From Pseudomonas sp. AL03 (GTDB lineage Bacteria; Pseudomonadota; Gammaproteobacteria; Pseudomonadales; Pseudomonadaceae): a DNA stretch of 64,000 nt. A model generated the notes under the pieces. The model was not told the DNA's origin. It made no database searches and worked only from the letters and a program-made list of their open reading frames with translations. Location of the stretch: positions 1-64,000 of the forward strand of contig NZ_JASBRE010000007.1 of assembly GCF_029960815.1 (NCBI RefSeq), in the 5' to 3' direction. Both the position numbers and the translations under genes were made by a program. Below are positions 55,582-64,000 of the stretch, in pieces; positions within the stretch are counted from its first letter, which is position 1, and every line of letters begins with the position of its first letter.

Positions 55582-56361
55582 TTACTTCTCGACGAACGCA
55601 CGCTCGATCAGGTAATCACCCGGCTCGCGCATCCGCGGCGACACTTTCAGGCCGAAGCTGTTCAACACTTCGCTGGTCTCGTCGAGCATGCTCGGGCTGC
55701 CGCACAGCATGGCGCGGTCGTCCTGCGGATTGATCGGTGGCAGGCCGATGTCGCTGAACAGCTTGCCGCTGCGCATCAGGTCGGTCAGGCGACCTTCGTT
55801 CTCGAACGGCTCGCGGGTCACGGTCGGATAGTAGATCAACTTGTCACGCAGGGCCTCGCCGAAGAACTCATTCTGCGGCAAGTGCTCGGTGATGAATTCG
55901 CGGTAAGCGACTTCGTTGACGTAACGCACGCCGTGGCACAGGATCACTTTTTCGAAACGCTCGTAGGTTTCCGGGTCCTGGATGACGCTCATGAACGGCG
56001 CCAGACCGGTACCGGTGCTGAGCAGGTACAAATGTTTGCCGGGCTTCAAATCATCCAGCACCAACGTACCGGTAGGCTTTTTGCTGATGATGATCTCATC
56101 GCCTTCCTTCAGATGCTGCAACTGGGAAGTCAGCGGGCCATCAGGCACCTTGATGCTGAAGAACTCGAGATGCTCTTCCCAGTTCGGGCTGGCAATCGAG
56201 TAAGCGCGCATGAGCGGCCGGCCGCTGGGCTGTTGCAGGCCGATCATCACGAACTGACCGTTCTCGAAGCGCAGGCCCGGATCGCGGGTGCACTTGAAGC
56301 TGAACAGAGTGTCGTTCCAGTGATGAACACTGAGGACACGCTCGTGGTTCATGTTGCTCAT
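55582..56361 (-). CDS. fpr: Ferredoxin-NADP+ reductase
   Basis: 259 residues from the ATG at 56361. FAD-binding RAYSIAS (near residue 50) and FSIKVPDGPLTSQL are followed by the NADP domain with LLSTGTGLAPFMSVI and CGSPSML, ending in the aromatic-free VEK tail. Length is the same as Pseudomonas FprA. It supplies reduced ferredoxin or recycles NADPH in oxidative stress. The divergently encoded FinR regulates it in P. putida. Confidence 0.95.
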   Translation of the reverse strand: MSNMNHERVLSVHHWNDTLFSFKCTRDPGLRFENGQFVMIGLQQPSGRPLMRAYSIASPNWEEHLEFFSIKVPDGPLTSQLQHLKEGDEIIISKKPTGTLVLDDLKPGKHLYLLSTGTGLAPFMSVIQDPETYERFEKVILCHGVRYVNEVAYREFITEHLPQNEFFGEALRDKLIYYPTVTREPFENEGRLTDLMRSGKLFSDIGLPPINPQDDRAMLCGSPSMLDETSEVLNSFGLKVSPRMREPGDYLIERAFVEK

Positions 56362-56486
56362 GTACGTGGGACTCCTGGGGATTTTGTCTGCGCTTGCTCT
56401 GCGCCTGCTCTGCGAAAAATGAGCTGATGTGCACAATTGCATCGCATTCTAATGGCAGCCACAATATCTGTTAACTGGATTATTAA

Positions 56487-56499
56487 GATAAGGGTTATC
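56487..56499. promoter_or_regulatory. Candidate FinR site in the fpr-finR region
   Basis: GATAA-GGG-TTATC is a perfect 5-bp inverted repeat inside the 150-base divergent region, close to the finR start. LysR-type regulators bind such palindromes between divergent genes. Assignment is by position only. Confidence 0.45.
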
Positions 56500-56511
56500 G
56501 GTTATATAGAT

Positions 56512-57438
56512 ATGCGATTTACTCTCCGTCAACTTCAAGTATTCGTCGCCGTCGCCCAGCAGGAAAGCGTGTCCCGTGCTGCGGGTCTGCTCAACCTCTC
56601 GCAGTCGGCGGCGAGCACCTCGATCACCGAGCTAGAGCGTCAGTCCAGCTGTCAGCTGTTCGACCGCGCCGGCAAACGGCTGAGCCTCAACGCCCTCGGC
56701 AAACAGCTGCTGCCGCAAGCGGTGGCGTTGCTCGATCAGTCCAAAGAAATCGAAGACTTGCTCAATGGCAAATCGGGATTCGGCTCTCTGGCGGTCGGCG
56801 CGACCCTGACCATCGGCAATTACCTGGCCACCTTGCTGATCGGCAGCTTCATGCAGCGCCATCCGGAAAGCCAGGTGAAGCTGCACGTGCAGAACACTGC
56901 CAACATTGTGCAGCAGGTTGCCCACTATGAAATTGATCTGGGTCTAATCGAAGGCGACTGCAGCCATCCAGACATCGAAGTGCAGAGCTGGGTCGAGGAT
57001 GAGCTGGTGGTGTTCTGCGCGCCCCAGCATCCGCTGGCCAAACGCGGCACGGCGACTATGGAAGAGCTGACCCACGAAGCCTGGATTCTGCGTGAACAGG
57101 GTTCTGGCACGCGACTGACCTTTGACCAGGCCATGCGTCACCATCGCAGCTCGCTGAATATCCGACTGGAACTGGAACACACCGAAGCGATCAAGCGTGC
57201 TGTGGAGTCTGGGTTGGGGATTGGGTGTATTTCTCGCCTGGCACTGCGCGATGCATTTCGCCGTGGCAGCCTGGTGCCCGTGGAGACACCGGATCTGGAC
57301 CTGGCGCGGCAATTCTATTTCATCTGGCACAAACAGAAATATCAGACATCAGCGATGCGTGAATTTCTCGACCTGTGCCGCGCCTTCACCGCCGGGGTTC
57401 AGCGCAGCGACGAGATTGTGCTGCCCACCATCGCTTAA
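56512..57438 (+). CDS. finR: LysR-family regulator FinR
   Basis: 308 residues from the ATG at 56512. A LysR winged helix (FTLRQLQVFVAVAQQESVSRAAGLLNLSQSAAS, 2-60) precedes the substrate-binding domain (about 90-300). It is divergent from fpr, the arrangement known for FinR, a superoxide-responsive activator of fprA in P. putida. Superoxide responsiveness here is inferred from that context. Confidence 0.88.
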   Translation: MRFTLRQLQVFVAVAQQESVSRAAGLLNLSQSAASTSITELERQSSCQLFDRAGKRLSLNALGKQLLPQAVALLDQSKEIEDLLNGKSGFGSLAVGATLTIGNYLATLLIGSFMQRHPESQVKLHVQNTANIVQQVAHYEIDLGLIEGDCSHPDIEVQSWVEDELVVFCAPQHPLAKRGTATMEELTHEAWILREQGSGTRLTFDQAMRHHRSSLNIRLELEHTEAIKRAVESGLGIGCISRLALRDAFRRGSLVPVETPDLDLARQFYFIWHKQKYQTSAMREFLDLCRAFTAGVQRSDEIVLPTIA

Positions 57439-57797
57439 AGCAGAATCACCGCCCACACCAGCGCGATCATGCTCAGCGCCACGAATTGAGCGGCGCTGCC
57501 CATGTCCTTGGCGTTCTTGGACAGCGGGTGCAATTCAAGGGAAATGCGGTCGATGGCCGCTTCCACTGCCGAATTGAGCAATTCGACGATCAATGCCAGC
57601 AAACACACTGCAATCAGCAACGCCTGCTCGACGCGACTGACGTTCAGGAAGAACGACAGCGGGACCAATATGACGTTGAGCAACACCAGCTGCCGAAAGG
57701 CCGCTTCGCCGGTGAAGGCTGCGCGCAGGCCGTCCAGGGAATAACCGGAGGCGTTAAGGATGCGTTTTAGGCCGGTTTGGCCTTTGAAAGGTGACAT
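57435..57797 (-). CDS. dgkA: Diacylglycerol kinase
   Basis: 120 residues from the ATG at 57797. Three-helix inner-membrane DgkA with the N-terminal amphipathic GLKRILNASGYSLDGLRAAFTGEAAFRQ and the catalytic EAAIDRISLELHPLSKNAKDMGSAAQF. It phosphorylates diacylglycerol to phosphatidic acid. It lies downstream of erdR on the same strand, as in P. aeruginosa, and its end overlaps the finR stop by 4 bases on the opposite strand. Confidence 0.95.
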   Translation of the reverse strand: MSPFKGQTGLKRILNASGYSLDGLRAAFTGEAAFRQLVLLNVILVPLSFFLNVSRVEQALLIAVCLLALIVELLNSAVEAAIDRISLELHPLSKNAKDMGSAAQFVALSMIALVWAVILL

Positions 57798-57873
57798 AAA
57801 GTAGGCAACTGACCAGGAAGGAAGTGGGAAAGCTAGATTAAGCAAAGTCAAAAAAGCGTGAACATGCAGCGCC

Positions 57874-58524
57874 TTAGTGGTTCGAAATTGACTCAAGTTG
57901 TTGCAGAAGCAACGCTGCCTGCGTCCGGGTCCGCACATTCAGCTTGCGAAAAATCGCTGTCACGTGGGCCTTGATCGTCGCTTCGGAAACGCTCAGTTCG
58001 TAGGCTATCTGCTTATTCAGCAAACCTTCACAGACCATGGTCAGGACACGAAACTGCTGGGGCGTGAGGCTCGCAAGGCCTTCGCTGGCGGCCTTGGCTT
58101 CGGCGGAAACGCTGACCGCCTCGAACGCCTGGGGCGGCCAGAACACATCACCATCGAGCACCGCGCGTACGGCTTTCTGGATGACGCTCAGATCACTGGA
58201 CTTGGGGATGAAGCCGCTGGCGCCGAACTCACGGGACTTCACCATAATCGAAGCTTCTTCCTGGGCCGACACCATGACCACCGGAATCTGCGGATACTGA
58301 CCGCGCAGCAGCACCAACCCAGAAAAACCGTAGGCCCCCGGCATGTTCAGGTCCAGCAGCACTAAATCCCAGTCGGACTTCTCGTCAAGACGGGTTTCCA
58401 ACTCGGCAATGCTCGCCACTTCCACCAGACGGACTTCGGGGCCCAGGCCTAGAGTCAACGCTTGATGCAGGGCGCTACGAAAAAGAGGGTGGTCATCGGC
58501 AATCAGGATTTCGTATGTGGCCAT
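57874..58524 (-). CDS. erdR: NarL/LuxR-type response regulator ErdR
   Basis: 216 residues. Receiver domain with phospho-acceptor D58 (VLLDLNMPG), acidic pocket DD (10-11) and K108 region (FIPKSS). LuxR-type HTH at about 150-205 (LTPQQFRVLTMVCEGLLNKQIAYELSVSEATIKAHV). ErdR in P. aeruginosa controls ethanol and acetate metabolism and is encoded next to dgkA, as here. The cognate kinase is not nearby. Confidence 0.9.
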   Translation of the reverse strand: MATYEILIADDHPLFRSALHQALTLGLGPEVRLVEVASIAELETRLDEKSDWDLVLLDLNMPGAYGFSGLVLLRGQYPQIPVVMVSAQEEASIMVKSREFGASGFIPKSSDLSVIQKAVRAVLDGDVFWPPQAFEAVSVSAEAKAASEGLASLTPQQFRVLTMVCEGLLNKQIAYELSVSEATIKAHVTAIFRKLNVRTRTQAALLLQQLESISNH

Positions 58525-58734
58525 TTTTCAAATGATCCTGTTTTTCAAACAACTCAAGGCACAGCCACGGAGCTGCACCAACAGGGCACGTTCAACGCCA
58601 ATCACGTGGCTATTCACGTAAAGAATACGGCGTATCAAACTTTGGCCGCGCCCTAATCGGCGCCAAGCATGCCCAGCGAAACCGGGGTGGTCAAGGTGCA
58701 GGGCCGGTACAGTTCTTTGCAGTATGGGCGACAA

Positions 58735-59493
58735 TCAGCAGATGACCGGGGCCGTGTTCTGCACGAAAGGCATCAGTTCGGCGTGGGCTGGCGTTGCAAC
58801 GTTCATGTCCAGTTGATGTTTCGCATCCAGGTAATGCTGGCTGAACACGTCGAAATAAGCGTCCAGCGCCGACGCAGCCTCGGTATCACCTGCAAGATCG
58901 AGACACAGCGCCGCCACCTCGGCCGTGCACAAATGCTCGCTGCGGGTCGACCTGCGCAACCGGTACCGCGACAACTTCTCGGGCAACAGGCTCAGGATCG
59001 GCAACGCATTAAAATACGGGCTTTTGCGGAAAATCTTCCGGGCTTCGGTCCAGGTCGCGTCTAGTAGAATGAACAGTGGTCGCTTGGTGCTATCGGCTTC
59101 GACGGTGTTCGTCACTCGCTCAGGTTCGACGTATTCACCTGGAAAGACCAGATACGGTTGCCATTGCGGGTCGGCCAGCAACGCCAGCAACTGCGGATCA
59201 GTTTCCGTGCGTGACCAGATAAATGCATGGTTGTCGCGCACCACATCGGCGATCAGCCAACCGGTGTTGCTCGGCTTAAACACTTCCTTGTTGGTCATGA
59301 TCAGGCACACACCAGAGCGGGCCTCGACCTGCGGGCGCCAGGCGCATAGGCAGTGGCTCTCGATCACGCGGCAGGCTCGGCAACGCGACGCCCTCCAGCC
59401 TCGGGCCTGAATCGGCTTGATACCCTCTTCCTCTCGCTCATCGCGCAAGCGGGCTACTGCGTTTGCAGCAAAGCGTGGGGTTGCAGGGTTCAT
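58735..59493 (-). CDS. DTW-domain tRNA aminocarboxypropyltransferase-like protein
   Basis: 252 residues from the ATG at 59493. The N-terminal zinc-ribbon-like CRACRVIESHCLC and the DTW signature DATWTEARKI near residue 140 define the family, of which TapT forms acp3U in tRNA variable loops. The C-terminal LRRSTRSEHLCTAEVAALCLDLAGD is also typical. An in-frame TTG start 9 bases upstream is possible. tRNA targets are inferred. Confidence 0.88.
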   Translation of the reverse strand: MNPATPRFAANAVARLRDEREEEGIKPIQARGWRASRCRACRVIESHCLCAWRPQVEARSGVCLIMTNKEVFKPSNTGWLIADVVRDNHAFIWSRTETDPQLLALLADPQWQPYLVFPGEYVEPERVTNTVEADSTKRPLFILLDATWTEARKIFRKSPYFNALPILSLLPEKLSRYRLRRSTRSEHLCTAEVAALCLDLAGDTEAASALDAYFDVFSQHYLDAKHQLDMNVATPAHAELMPFVQNTAPVIC

Positions 59494-59681
59494 CGCAGGC
59501 AACGCCGGCAGGGGAAGAAAATCGACACGTAAACACTCGGCAGGGCAGAAAGTGCCGGCAGTTTATCAGAGCAGTCGGCGCAAGCCTGTACCGTCCAGGT
59601 CTCGTCCCCTATAATTCGCCGCCACTGAACGCACAGTCATGTGATGGGTCGAACCACCAGTCACTGAACCAGGAGAGTTTC

Positions 59682-60107
59682 ATGCTGCGCCTTATCGTTC
59701 CCACCGCTGCCATTTTGCTGGCGTCGTCCTTCAGCGCTCAAGCTGCTTCCTTGAGTGAGCAGAATCTCACCAGAGAGCTGCGAAACGTCGCCACACAAAG
59801 CAGTGCTGGCACTCCACGGGCGATCAACGAAGACATTCTTGATCAGGGATACACCGTCGAAGGCAACACGCTGATCAATCATCTGAGTGTACAAAGCAGC
59901 CACGCCAACAAGATGCGTGCCGACCCGAAAGCCGTGTATTTCCAGCTGGGCGCCTCTGTGTGCAACAACCCATCGTTCCGCAAGCTGATGGCCAAGGGCG
60001 CGGTCATGCGTTACGACTTCACTGAGGTGAAGACCAACCGCTCAGTCGGCTCCGCCAGCTATCAGGAATCGGACTGCCCAAAAGCGGCTCCGGCCAAGAA
60101 GAAGTAA
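59682..60107 (+). CDS. PA3611-like secreted/periplasmic protein
   Basis: 141 residues from the ATG at 59682 with an AGGAGAG site. Signal peptide of about 20 residues (ILLASSFSAQA), then a small mixed alpha/beta domain with two cysteines (C88 area ASVCNNPSFRKLMA and the late SDCPKA) likely bridged. It matches the P. aeruginosa PA3611 family, which is named for quorum-sensing regulation. Ends in a lysine-rich tail. Function is unknown. Confidence 0.85.
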   Translation: MLRLIVPTAAILLASSFSAQAASLSEQNLTRELRNVATQSSAGTPRAINEDILDQGYTVEGNTLINHLSVQSSHANKMRADPKAVYFQLGASVCNNPSFRKLMAKGAVMRYDFTEVKTNRSVGSASYQESDCPKAAPAKKK

Positions 60108-60302
60108 TCAATGGGAATTGGCGCGCCGCTGTTCATCCTCGGCGCGCAGTTCTGCCACCAGCGCCTGCAAGTAACGTGAACGTCGGTCGGCCCCCTCCAG
60201 ACGCCGGCAGCACTCCTCTTCGAGACTCAAATGATTGGTCTCGGCCGATGACTTCAGTAATCGATACAGTTGCGTATCGATCTCCAGAATGACTCTGGCC
60301 AT
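60108..60302 (-). CDS. Small ribbon-helix-helix (Arc/CopG-type) protein
   Basis: 64 residues. The N-terminal strand ARVILEIDTQLYRLLKSSAETNHLSLEEECCRRLE has the pattern of an Arc/MetJ ribbon-helix-helix DNA-binding unit, followed by a charged helix with RRSRYLQALVAELRAEDEQRR. Probably a DNA-binding regulator; no toxin partner is seen next to it. Its stop lies directly against the PA3611-like stop on the other strand. Confidence 0.72.
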   Translation of the reverse strand: MARVILEIDTQLYRLLKSSAETNHLSLEEECCRRLEGADRRSRYLQALVAELRAEDEQRRANSH

Positions 60303-60663
60303 CGCTTCCCGCCTCCTTGCACCTCGCCCTTGCTTGAGCGATAAAATCCTTGAACCACTTGTACCGTACGCCCTGCCTTTGACGCAAAGTTGACGTGCCT
60401 GTCATTTAGTAAATCAGACTATCGGACACGCGGGCTGCGTTCAGACGAGCGGTGAAAGCACCTCGCAAATCGCCAATAAGCGGTTGCCAGGAAAGACTTT
60501 GCGGCGCAATGATCAAGTCAGCGAAAATCTCTGCGAGGGTCTAGATTCATAGTGTTCACGTTCACTTTTCAGGGCAGAAAAGGGGCTGCCCATTGCACGT
60601 CTTGTTGCGCGAATGTTTCCTTCATCCAAGGGAAAAACAGAGCCTGTATGGAAGGAGAAGTTG
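60303..60663. other. 361-base intergenic region
   Basis: Divergent spacer between the ribbon-helix-helix gene and the LOG-family gene. No gene, clear repeat or operator recognised. The AAGGAGAAGTTG ribosome-binding site of the next gene ends the region. Confidence 0.5.
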
Positions 60664-61782
60664 ATGCCTTACCAACCGAATGACCTCCTGAGCCGTCATT
60701 TTGAAGAAAGCGGCCACGACCTCATCAGCAAGGTCGAAGAGCAACTCAACCTGGTTTCACCCAACAGCCCGAACACCCCGATCTACCGCGACATGATCCT
60801 GACCGTGCTACGCATGGCCCAGGAAGATCACAACCGCTGGAATGCCAAGATCACCCTGCAAGCCCTACGCGAACTGGAACATGCCTTCCGTGCGCTGGAG
60901 CAGTTCAGGGGGCGCCGCAAGGTCACCGTTTTTGGCTCGGCCCGAACACCGATAGAACATCCTTTATACGGTCTGGCCCGGGAACTTGGCGCCGCGCTGG
61001 CGCGCTCAGATTTGATGGTCATCACCGGTGCCGGTGGCGGCATCATGGCGGCGGCCCACGAAGGTGCCGGCCTGGCACACAGCCTGGGATTCAATATCAC
61101 CCTCCCCTTCGAACAGCATGCCAATCCCACCGTGAATGGCACCACCAACTTGCTGCCCTTCCACTTCTTCTTTACCCGCAAGCTGTTCTTCGTCAAGGAA
61201 GCCGATGCGCTGGTCCTGTGCCCAGGAGGTTTCGGCACCCTGGATGAAGCGCTGGAAGTGCTGACTCTGATTCAGACCGGTAAAAGCCCGCTGGTGCCCG
61301 TGATACTGCTGGACGCTCCTGGCGGCAAGTTCTGGCAAGGTGCGTTGGACTTCATTCACCATCAGCTGGAGGAAAATCGCTACATCCTGCCGACCGATAT
61401 GAAGCTCGTGAGCTTGGTCTACAGCGCGGAAGAGGCTGTGGAGCAGATCAACCAGTTCTACAGCAACTTCCACTCCAGCCGCTGGCTCAAGCATCAGTTT
61501 GTGATTCGCATGAATCACAAACTAAGCGACCAGGCGCTCGAACACATGCAGGGGGCATTTGCCGACCTGTGTCTGAGCGATCATTTCCATCAACATGCCT
61601 ACAGCGGTGAGGAACACGACGAACCGCAGTTCAGCCATCTGGCGCGACTGGCCTTCACCTTCAATGCCCGTGATCATGGTCGGCTGCGGGAACTGGTGGA
61701 TTACATCAACTTGCCGGAAAACTGGGCGCAGTCCAAACCCCAATCGCAACAGCGCACGCGGGAACCGTCCAAGGTTACGTAG
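60664..61782 (+). CDS. LOG family protein (nucleotide 5'-monophosphate glycosidase type)
   Basis: 372 residues from the ATG at 60664 (AAGGAG 6 bases upstream). Rossmann-like lysine decarboxylase-like fold with GSARTP (91-96), TGAGGGIMAAAHEGA and the catalytic PGGFGTLDE (187-195). Members release the base from a nucleoside monophosphate (cytokinin activation or PpnN-like nucleotide turnover). N- and C-terminal extensions make it longer than plant LOGs (about 215) but similar to other bacterial long forms. Substrate unknown. Confidence 0.88.
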   Translation: MPYQPNDLLSRHFEESGHDLISKVEEQLNLVSPNSPNTPIYRDMILTVLRMAQEDHNRWNAKITLQALRELEHAFRALEQFRGRRKVTVFGSARTPIEHPLYGLARELGAALARSDLMVITGAGGGIMAAAHEGAGLAHSLGFNITLPFEQHANPTVNGTTNLLPFHFFFTRKLFFVKEADALVLCPGGFGTLDEALEVLTLIQTGKSPLVPVILLDAPGGKFWQGALDFIHHQLEENRYILPTDMKLVSLVYSAEEAVEQINQFYSNFHSSRWLKHQFVIRMNHKLSDQALEHMQGAFADLCLSDHFHQHAYSGEEHDEPQFSHLARLAFTFNARDHGRLRELVDYINLPENWAQSKPQSQQRTREPSKVT

Positions 61783-61784
61783 GC

Positions 61785-61820
61785 AAAAAAACGGCCCACT
61801 ATCGAAATAGTGAGCCGTTT
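61785..61820. terminator. Terminator at the LOG/recX junction
   Basis: AAAAAACGGC-CACTAT-CGAA-ATAGTG-GCCGTTT hairpin. The T-run is long only on the minus strand, so it mainly terminates the recA-recX message. Confidence 0.88.
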
Positions 61821-61823
61821 CAG

Positions 61824-62291
61824 TCAATCATCCATCCCTCGGCCGCCGAACAAGCGGCTGATCATTTCCATTGAATATCCCCGATAACTCAGGAACCTGC
61901 CCTGTTTGGCACGTTCCCGGGCGTCTATCGGTAAATGCCCGGAAAATTTTCGCCGCCAAGTGTCTTCCAGTTGTTCCTGCCAGCTGATACCGCTCTCGCG
62001 TAAAGCAAGTTCGATGTCGATACGTTGCAGGCCGCGCTGGCTCAACTCTTCACGAATACGCAAAGGGCCATAACCGGAACGGGCACGGTAGGAAACAAAG
62101 CTTTCGAGATAGCGGGACTCGGACAGCAGGCCTTCTTCCGTCAAACGGTCGAGTGCCGTGTCGATCATTTCAGGAAGGGCGCCGCGTTGGCGCAGTTTAC
62201 GCGTCAACTCGACTCGACCGTGCTCGCGTCGCGCGAGCAGGTCCATTGCGGTTCGCCGCACCGCGACGAGTGTATCGAGTACGGCGGTCAT
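61824..62291 (-). CDS. recX: Regulatory protein RecX
   Basis: 155 residues, three tandem three-helix RecX repeats with the N-terminal [26 protein letters not shown] and the middle [27 protein letters not shown]. It caps growing RecA filaments and inhibits RecA. It lies 8 bases after recA on the same strand and is transcribed with it by read-through. Confidence 0.95.
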   Translation of the reverse strand: MTAVLDTLVAVRRTAMDLLARREHGRVELTRKLRQRGALPEMIDTALDRLTEEGLLSESRYLESFVSYRARSGYGPLRIREELSQRGLQRIDIELALRESGISWQEQLEDTWRRKFSGHLPIDARERAKQGRFLSYRGYSMEMISRLFGGRGMDD

Positions 62292-62299
62292 CGGTTCAA

Positions 62300-63352
62300 T
62301 CAGATATCAGCGTCAGCCAGGTCATCAGCCGTCTCTTTGACCGGCGATGCTTTAACGTCCGGCGCTGGAGTCAGCAGTTTGTCGCGCAGCTGCTTCTCAA
62401 GTTTCGTGGCGATTTCCGGGTTGTCCGCCAGGAACTTGGCCGAGTTGGCTTTGCCCTGACCGATCTTGGTGCCTTCGTAGGCATACCAGGCACCGGACTT
62501 CTCGACGAAACCGTGCAGAACACCCAGGTCGATCATCTCGCCGTTAAGGTAGATGCCCTTGCCGTAAAGAATCTGGAACTCGGCCTGACGGAACGGCGAA
62601 GCGACCTTGTTCTTCACAACCTTGACGCGGGTTTCGCTACCGACAACCTCATCACCTTCTTTCACCGCGCCAGTACGGCGGATGTCCAGACGAACCGAAG
62701 CGTAGAACTTCAGCGCGTTACCACCGGTAGTGGTTTCCGGGCTGCCGAACATCACGCCGATTTTCATGCGGATCTGGTTGATGAAGATCACCAGGCAGTT
62801 GGCGTTCTTGATGTTACCGGTGATTTTACGCAGCGCCTGGGACATCAGACGGGCTTGCAGGCCCACGTGCATGTCACCCATTTCGCCTTCGATTTCAGCT
62901 TTTGGTACCAGAGCTGCTACGGAGTCAACGATGATCACGTCAACCGCGTTGGAACGCACCAGCATGTCGGTGATTTCCAGGGCCTGCTCGCCGGTGTCCG
63001 GTTGCGAAACCAGCAGGTCGTCGACGTTGACGCCCAGTTTGCCGGCGTATTCAGGGTCGAGGGCGTGCTCGGCATCGACGAATGCGCAGGTCGCGCCGGC
63101 TTTTTGAGCCTGGGCGATCACCGACAGTGTCAGCGTGGTTTTACCGGAGGATTCAGGACCGTAGATTTCAACGATACGGCCTTTTGGCAGACCGCCAATG
63201 CCGAGCGCAATGTCCAGACCCAGAGAGCCAGTGGAGATAGCCGGGATCGCCTGACGGTCCTGATCGCCCATACGCATTACGGCACCCTTGCCGAATTGAC
63301 GTTCGATCTGACCCAGGGCTGCAGCCAAGGCTTTCTTCTTGTTGTCGTCCAT
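62300..63352 (-). CDS. recA: Recombinase A
   Basis: 350 residues from the ATG at 63352 (GAGGACTTTA upstream). It is a strand-exchange ATPase and co-protease for LexA. Walker A is [10 protein letters not shown] (about 65-74), Walker [11 protein letters not shown], loop L2 [35 protein letters not shown]-terminal acidic end. A LexA box lies 41 bases upstream of the start. Confidence 0.98.
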   Translation of the reverse strand: MDDNKKKALAAALGQIERQFGKGAVMRMGDQDRQAIPAISTGSLGLDIALGIGGLPKGRIVEIYGPESSGKTTLTLSVIAQAQKAGATCAFVDAEHALDPEYAGKLGVNVDDLLVSQPDTGEQALEITDMLVRSNAVDVIIVDSVAALVPKAEIEGEMGDMHVGLQARLMSQALRKITGNIKNANCLVIFINQIRMKIGVMFGSPETTTGGNALKFYASVRLDIRRTGAVKEGDEVVGSETRVKVVKNKVASPFRQAEFQILYGKGIYLNGEMIDLGVLHGFVEKSGAWYAYEGTKIGQGKANSAKFLADNPEIATKLEKQLRDKLLTPAPDVKASPVKETADDLADADI

Positions 63353-63392
63353 TAAAGTCCTCACGTAATCAATAAGGCCTGACGGCCAAAAC

Positions 63393-63408
63393 CTGTATAA
63401 GTAGCCAG
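63393..63408 (-). promoter_or_regulatory. LexA box of recA
   Basis: Minus strand CTGGCTACTTATACAG, a CTG-N10-CAG match in the 84-base gap between pncC and recA, with TACT and AGGT outside the core. This is the standard SOS operator position for recA. Confidence 0.88.
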
Positions 63409-63435
63409 TATTATTCCACAGCGTTTCAGGATCGC

Positions 63436-63936
63436 CTACCCCTGATTTGAGATTTCTTCAGCGGTATGGCGCAGCAGCCCCTCTAGCGCGGCCTTCACCG
63501 TTTGTCGGCGGACCTCGTCACGGTTACCGGGAAAGTGCTGCACCTCGCTGAACACCTGCTCACCAACGCCCCAGGCCAGCCACACGGTGCCCACCGGCTT
63601 GCTCGGCGAACCGCCATCCGGCCCCGCCACACCGCTGACCGCCACGGCAAAACGCGCCTGGCATTTTTTCTGCGCGCCTCGGACCATGGCCTCGACCACC
63701 TCGCGACTGACCGCCCCCACCGTCGCAAACAACTCGACCGGGACATTCAATTGCTCGGTTTTCTGGGGGTTGGAGTAAGTGACATAACCGGCCTCAAACC
63801 ATGCCGAACTCCCCGGAATCCGGGTGATCGCCTCGCTGATCCCGCCGCCGGTACAGGACTCGGCGGCGGTGACATGGGCATTGAGAACCTGCAAACGCCT
63901 GCCAAGTTCAGCGGCCAGTTGGGTGATTTCTTTCAC
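63436..63936 (-). CDS. pncC: CinA C-terminal family NMN amidohydrolase (PncC)
   Basis: 166 residues from GTG at 63936. This start sits 6 bases after a CAGGAG site; the ATG at 63942 directly touches that site and is unlikely. The CinA C-terminal domain shows [33 protein letters not shown] (catalytic Ser and Lys region) and [21 protein letters not shown]. It deamidates NMN to NaMN in pyridine nucleotide recycling. Upstream of recA on the same strand, as in other pseudomonads. Confidence 0.93.
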   Translation of the reverse strand: MKEITQLAAELGRRLQVLNAHVTAAESCTGGGISEAITRIPGSSAWFEAGYVTYSNPQKTEQLNVPVELFATVGAVSREVVEAMVRGAQKKCQARFAVAVSGVAGPDGGSPSKPVGTVWLAWGVGEQVFSEVQHFPGNRDEVRRQTVKAALEGLLRHTAEEISNQG

Positions 63937-64000
63937 GGTCATCTCCTGAGCAAGCGGAATGAGAACTACCGTACACGAGCGGATAACGCTTGCAAGGCGC

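Noticed and set aside
58525..58734. A 68-codon minus-strand open frame between erdR and the DTW gene
   Set aside because: No ribosome-binding site, low-complexity Arg/Leu composition and no family resemblance.

Overview
The window is a chromosomal segment of a Pseudomonas, most likely of the P. fluorescens group. The reasons are the high G+C with strong third-position bias, Pseudomonas-type neighbourhoods (slyB/pdxH/dinG/ychJ/quiP, dinB/mprF/acvB/kup/rimO, fpr-finR, dgkA-erdR, recA-recX-pncC), the capB cold-shock gene, and dispersed inverted repeats whose core reads GAGCGAGGCTTGCCCGCGAAG. Coding density is high and almost every gene belongs to a recognisable family.

Layout. 0-2.8 kb: a PLP-dependent cysteine-synthase-like enzyme and the NhaA antiporter. 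2.9-4.4 kb: a bacteriocin-like protein with a colicin E3-type 16S rRNase domain plus its immunity protein. 4.4-18.5 kb: envelope and housekeeping genes (SlyB-like lipoprotein, PdxH, OmpA-family lipoproteins including a deleted duplicate, a serine beta-lactamase-fold esterase, an agarase-like glycoside hydrolase, DinG helicase, a collagen-like protein, YchJ, a His-rich SEC-C protein, an isochorismatase fold). 18.8-21.3 kb: a QuiP-like acyl-homoserine lactone acylase. 21.5-31.8 kb: the ligase-associated DNA-repair set (beta-CASP exonuclease, ATP-dependent ligase, Lhr-type helicase, PdeM phosphoesterase), split into two pairs by a five-gene basic-amino-acid ABC operon that carries an aspartoacylase-like gene.

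31.8-45.5 kb: Dcd, CapB, a DUF481 outer-membrane protein, an alkyltransferase-like repair protein, an AmpG-like permease, ProS, DinB, two tandem initiator tRNA-fMet genes each with its own promoter and terminator, then MprF and an AcvB/VirJ hydrolase. 45.5-48.6 kb: an accessory island with a tight winged-helix / AbiEii-type nucleotidyltransferase / PP2C phosphatase operon, then a C4-like structured leader RNA and a DUF3077 gene. The island lies between two terminators that share a 16-bp sequence. 48.7-64 kb: Kup, RimO, YjaB-like acetyltransferase, an rRNA pseudouridine synthase-like protein, a DUF1456 protein, a deleted rhlG pseudogene, TrmO, Fpr with divergent FinR, DgkA, ErdR, a DTW-domain protein, a PA3611-like secreted protein, a LOG-family protein, RecX, RecA and PncC.

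How the genes fit together. Three genes (recA, dinB, dinG) have visible CTG-N10-CAG LexA boxes, and the window also holds the ligase/Lhr/PdeM/exonuclease set, an alkyltransferase-like protein and RecX, so it is rich in DNA repair. The most novel-looking element is the winged-helix / nucleotidyltransferase / phosphatase operon. It has a perfect 10-bp inverted repeat over its translation start region and the look of a toxin-antitoxin or phage-defence cassette.
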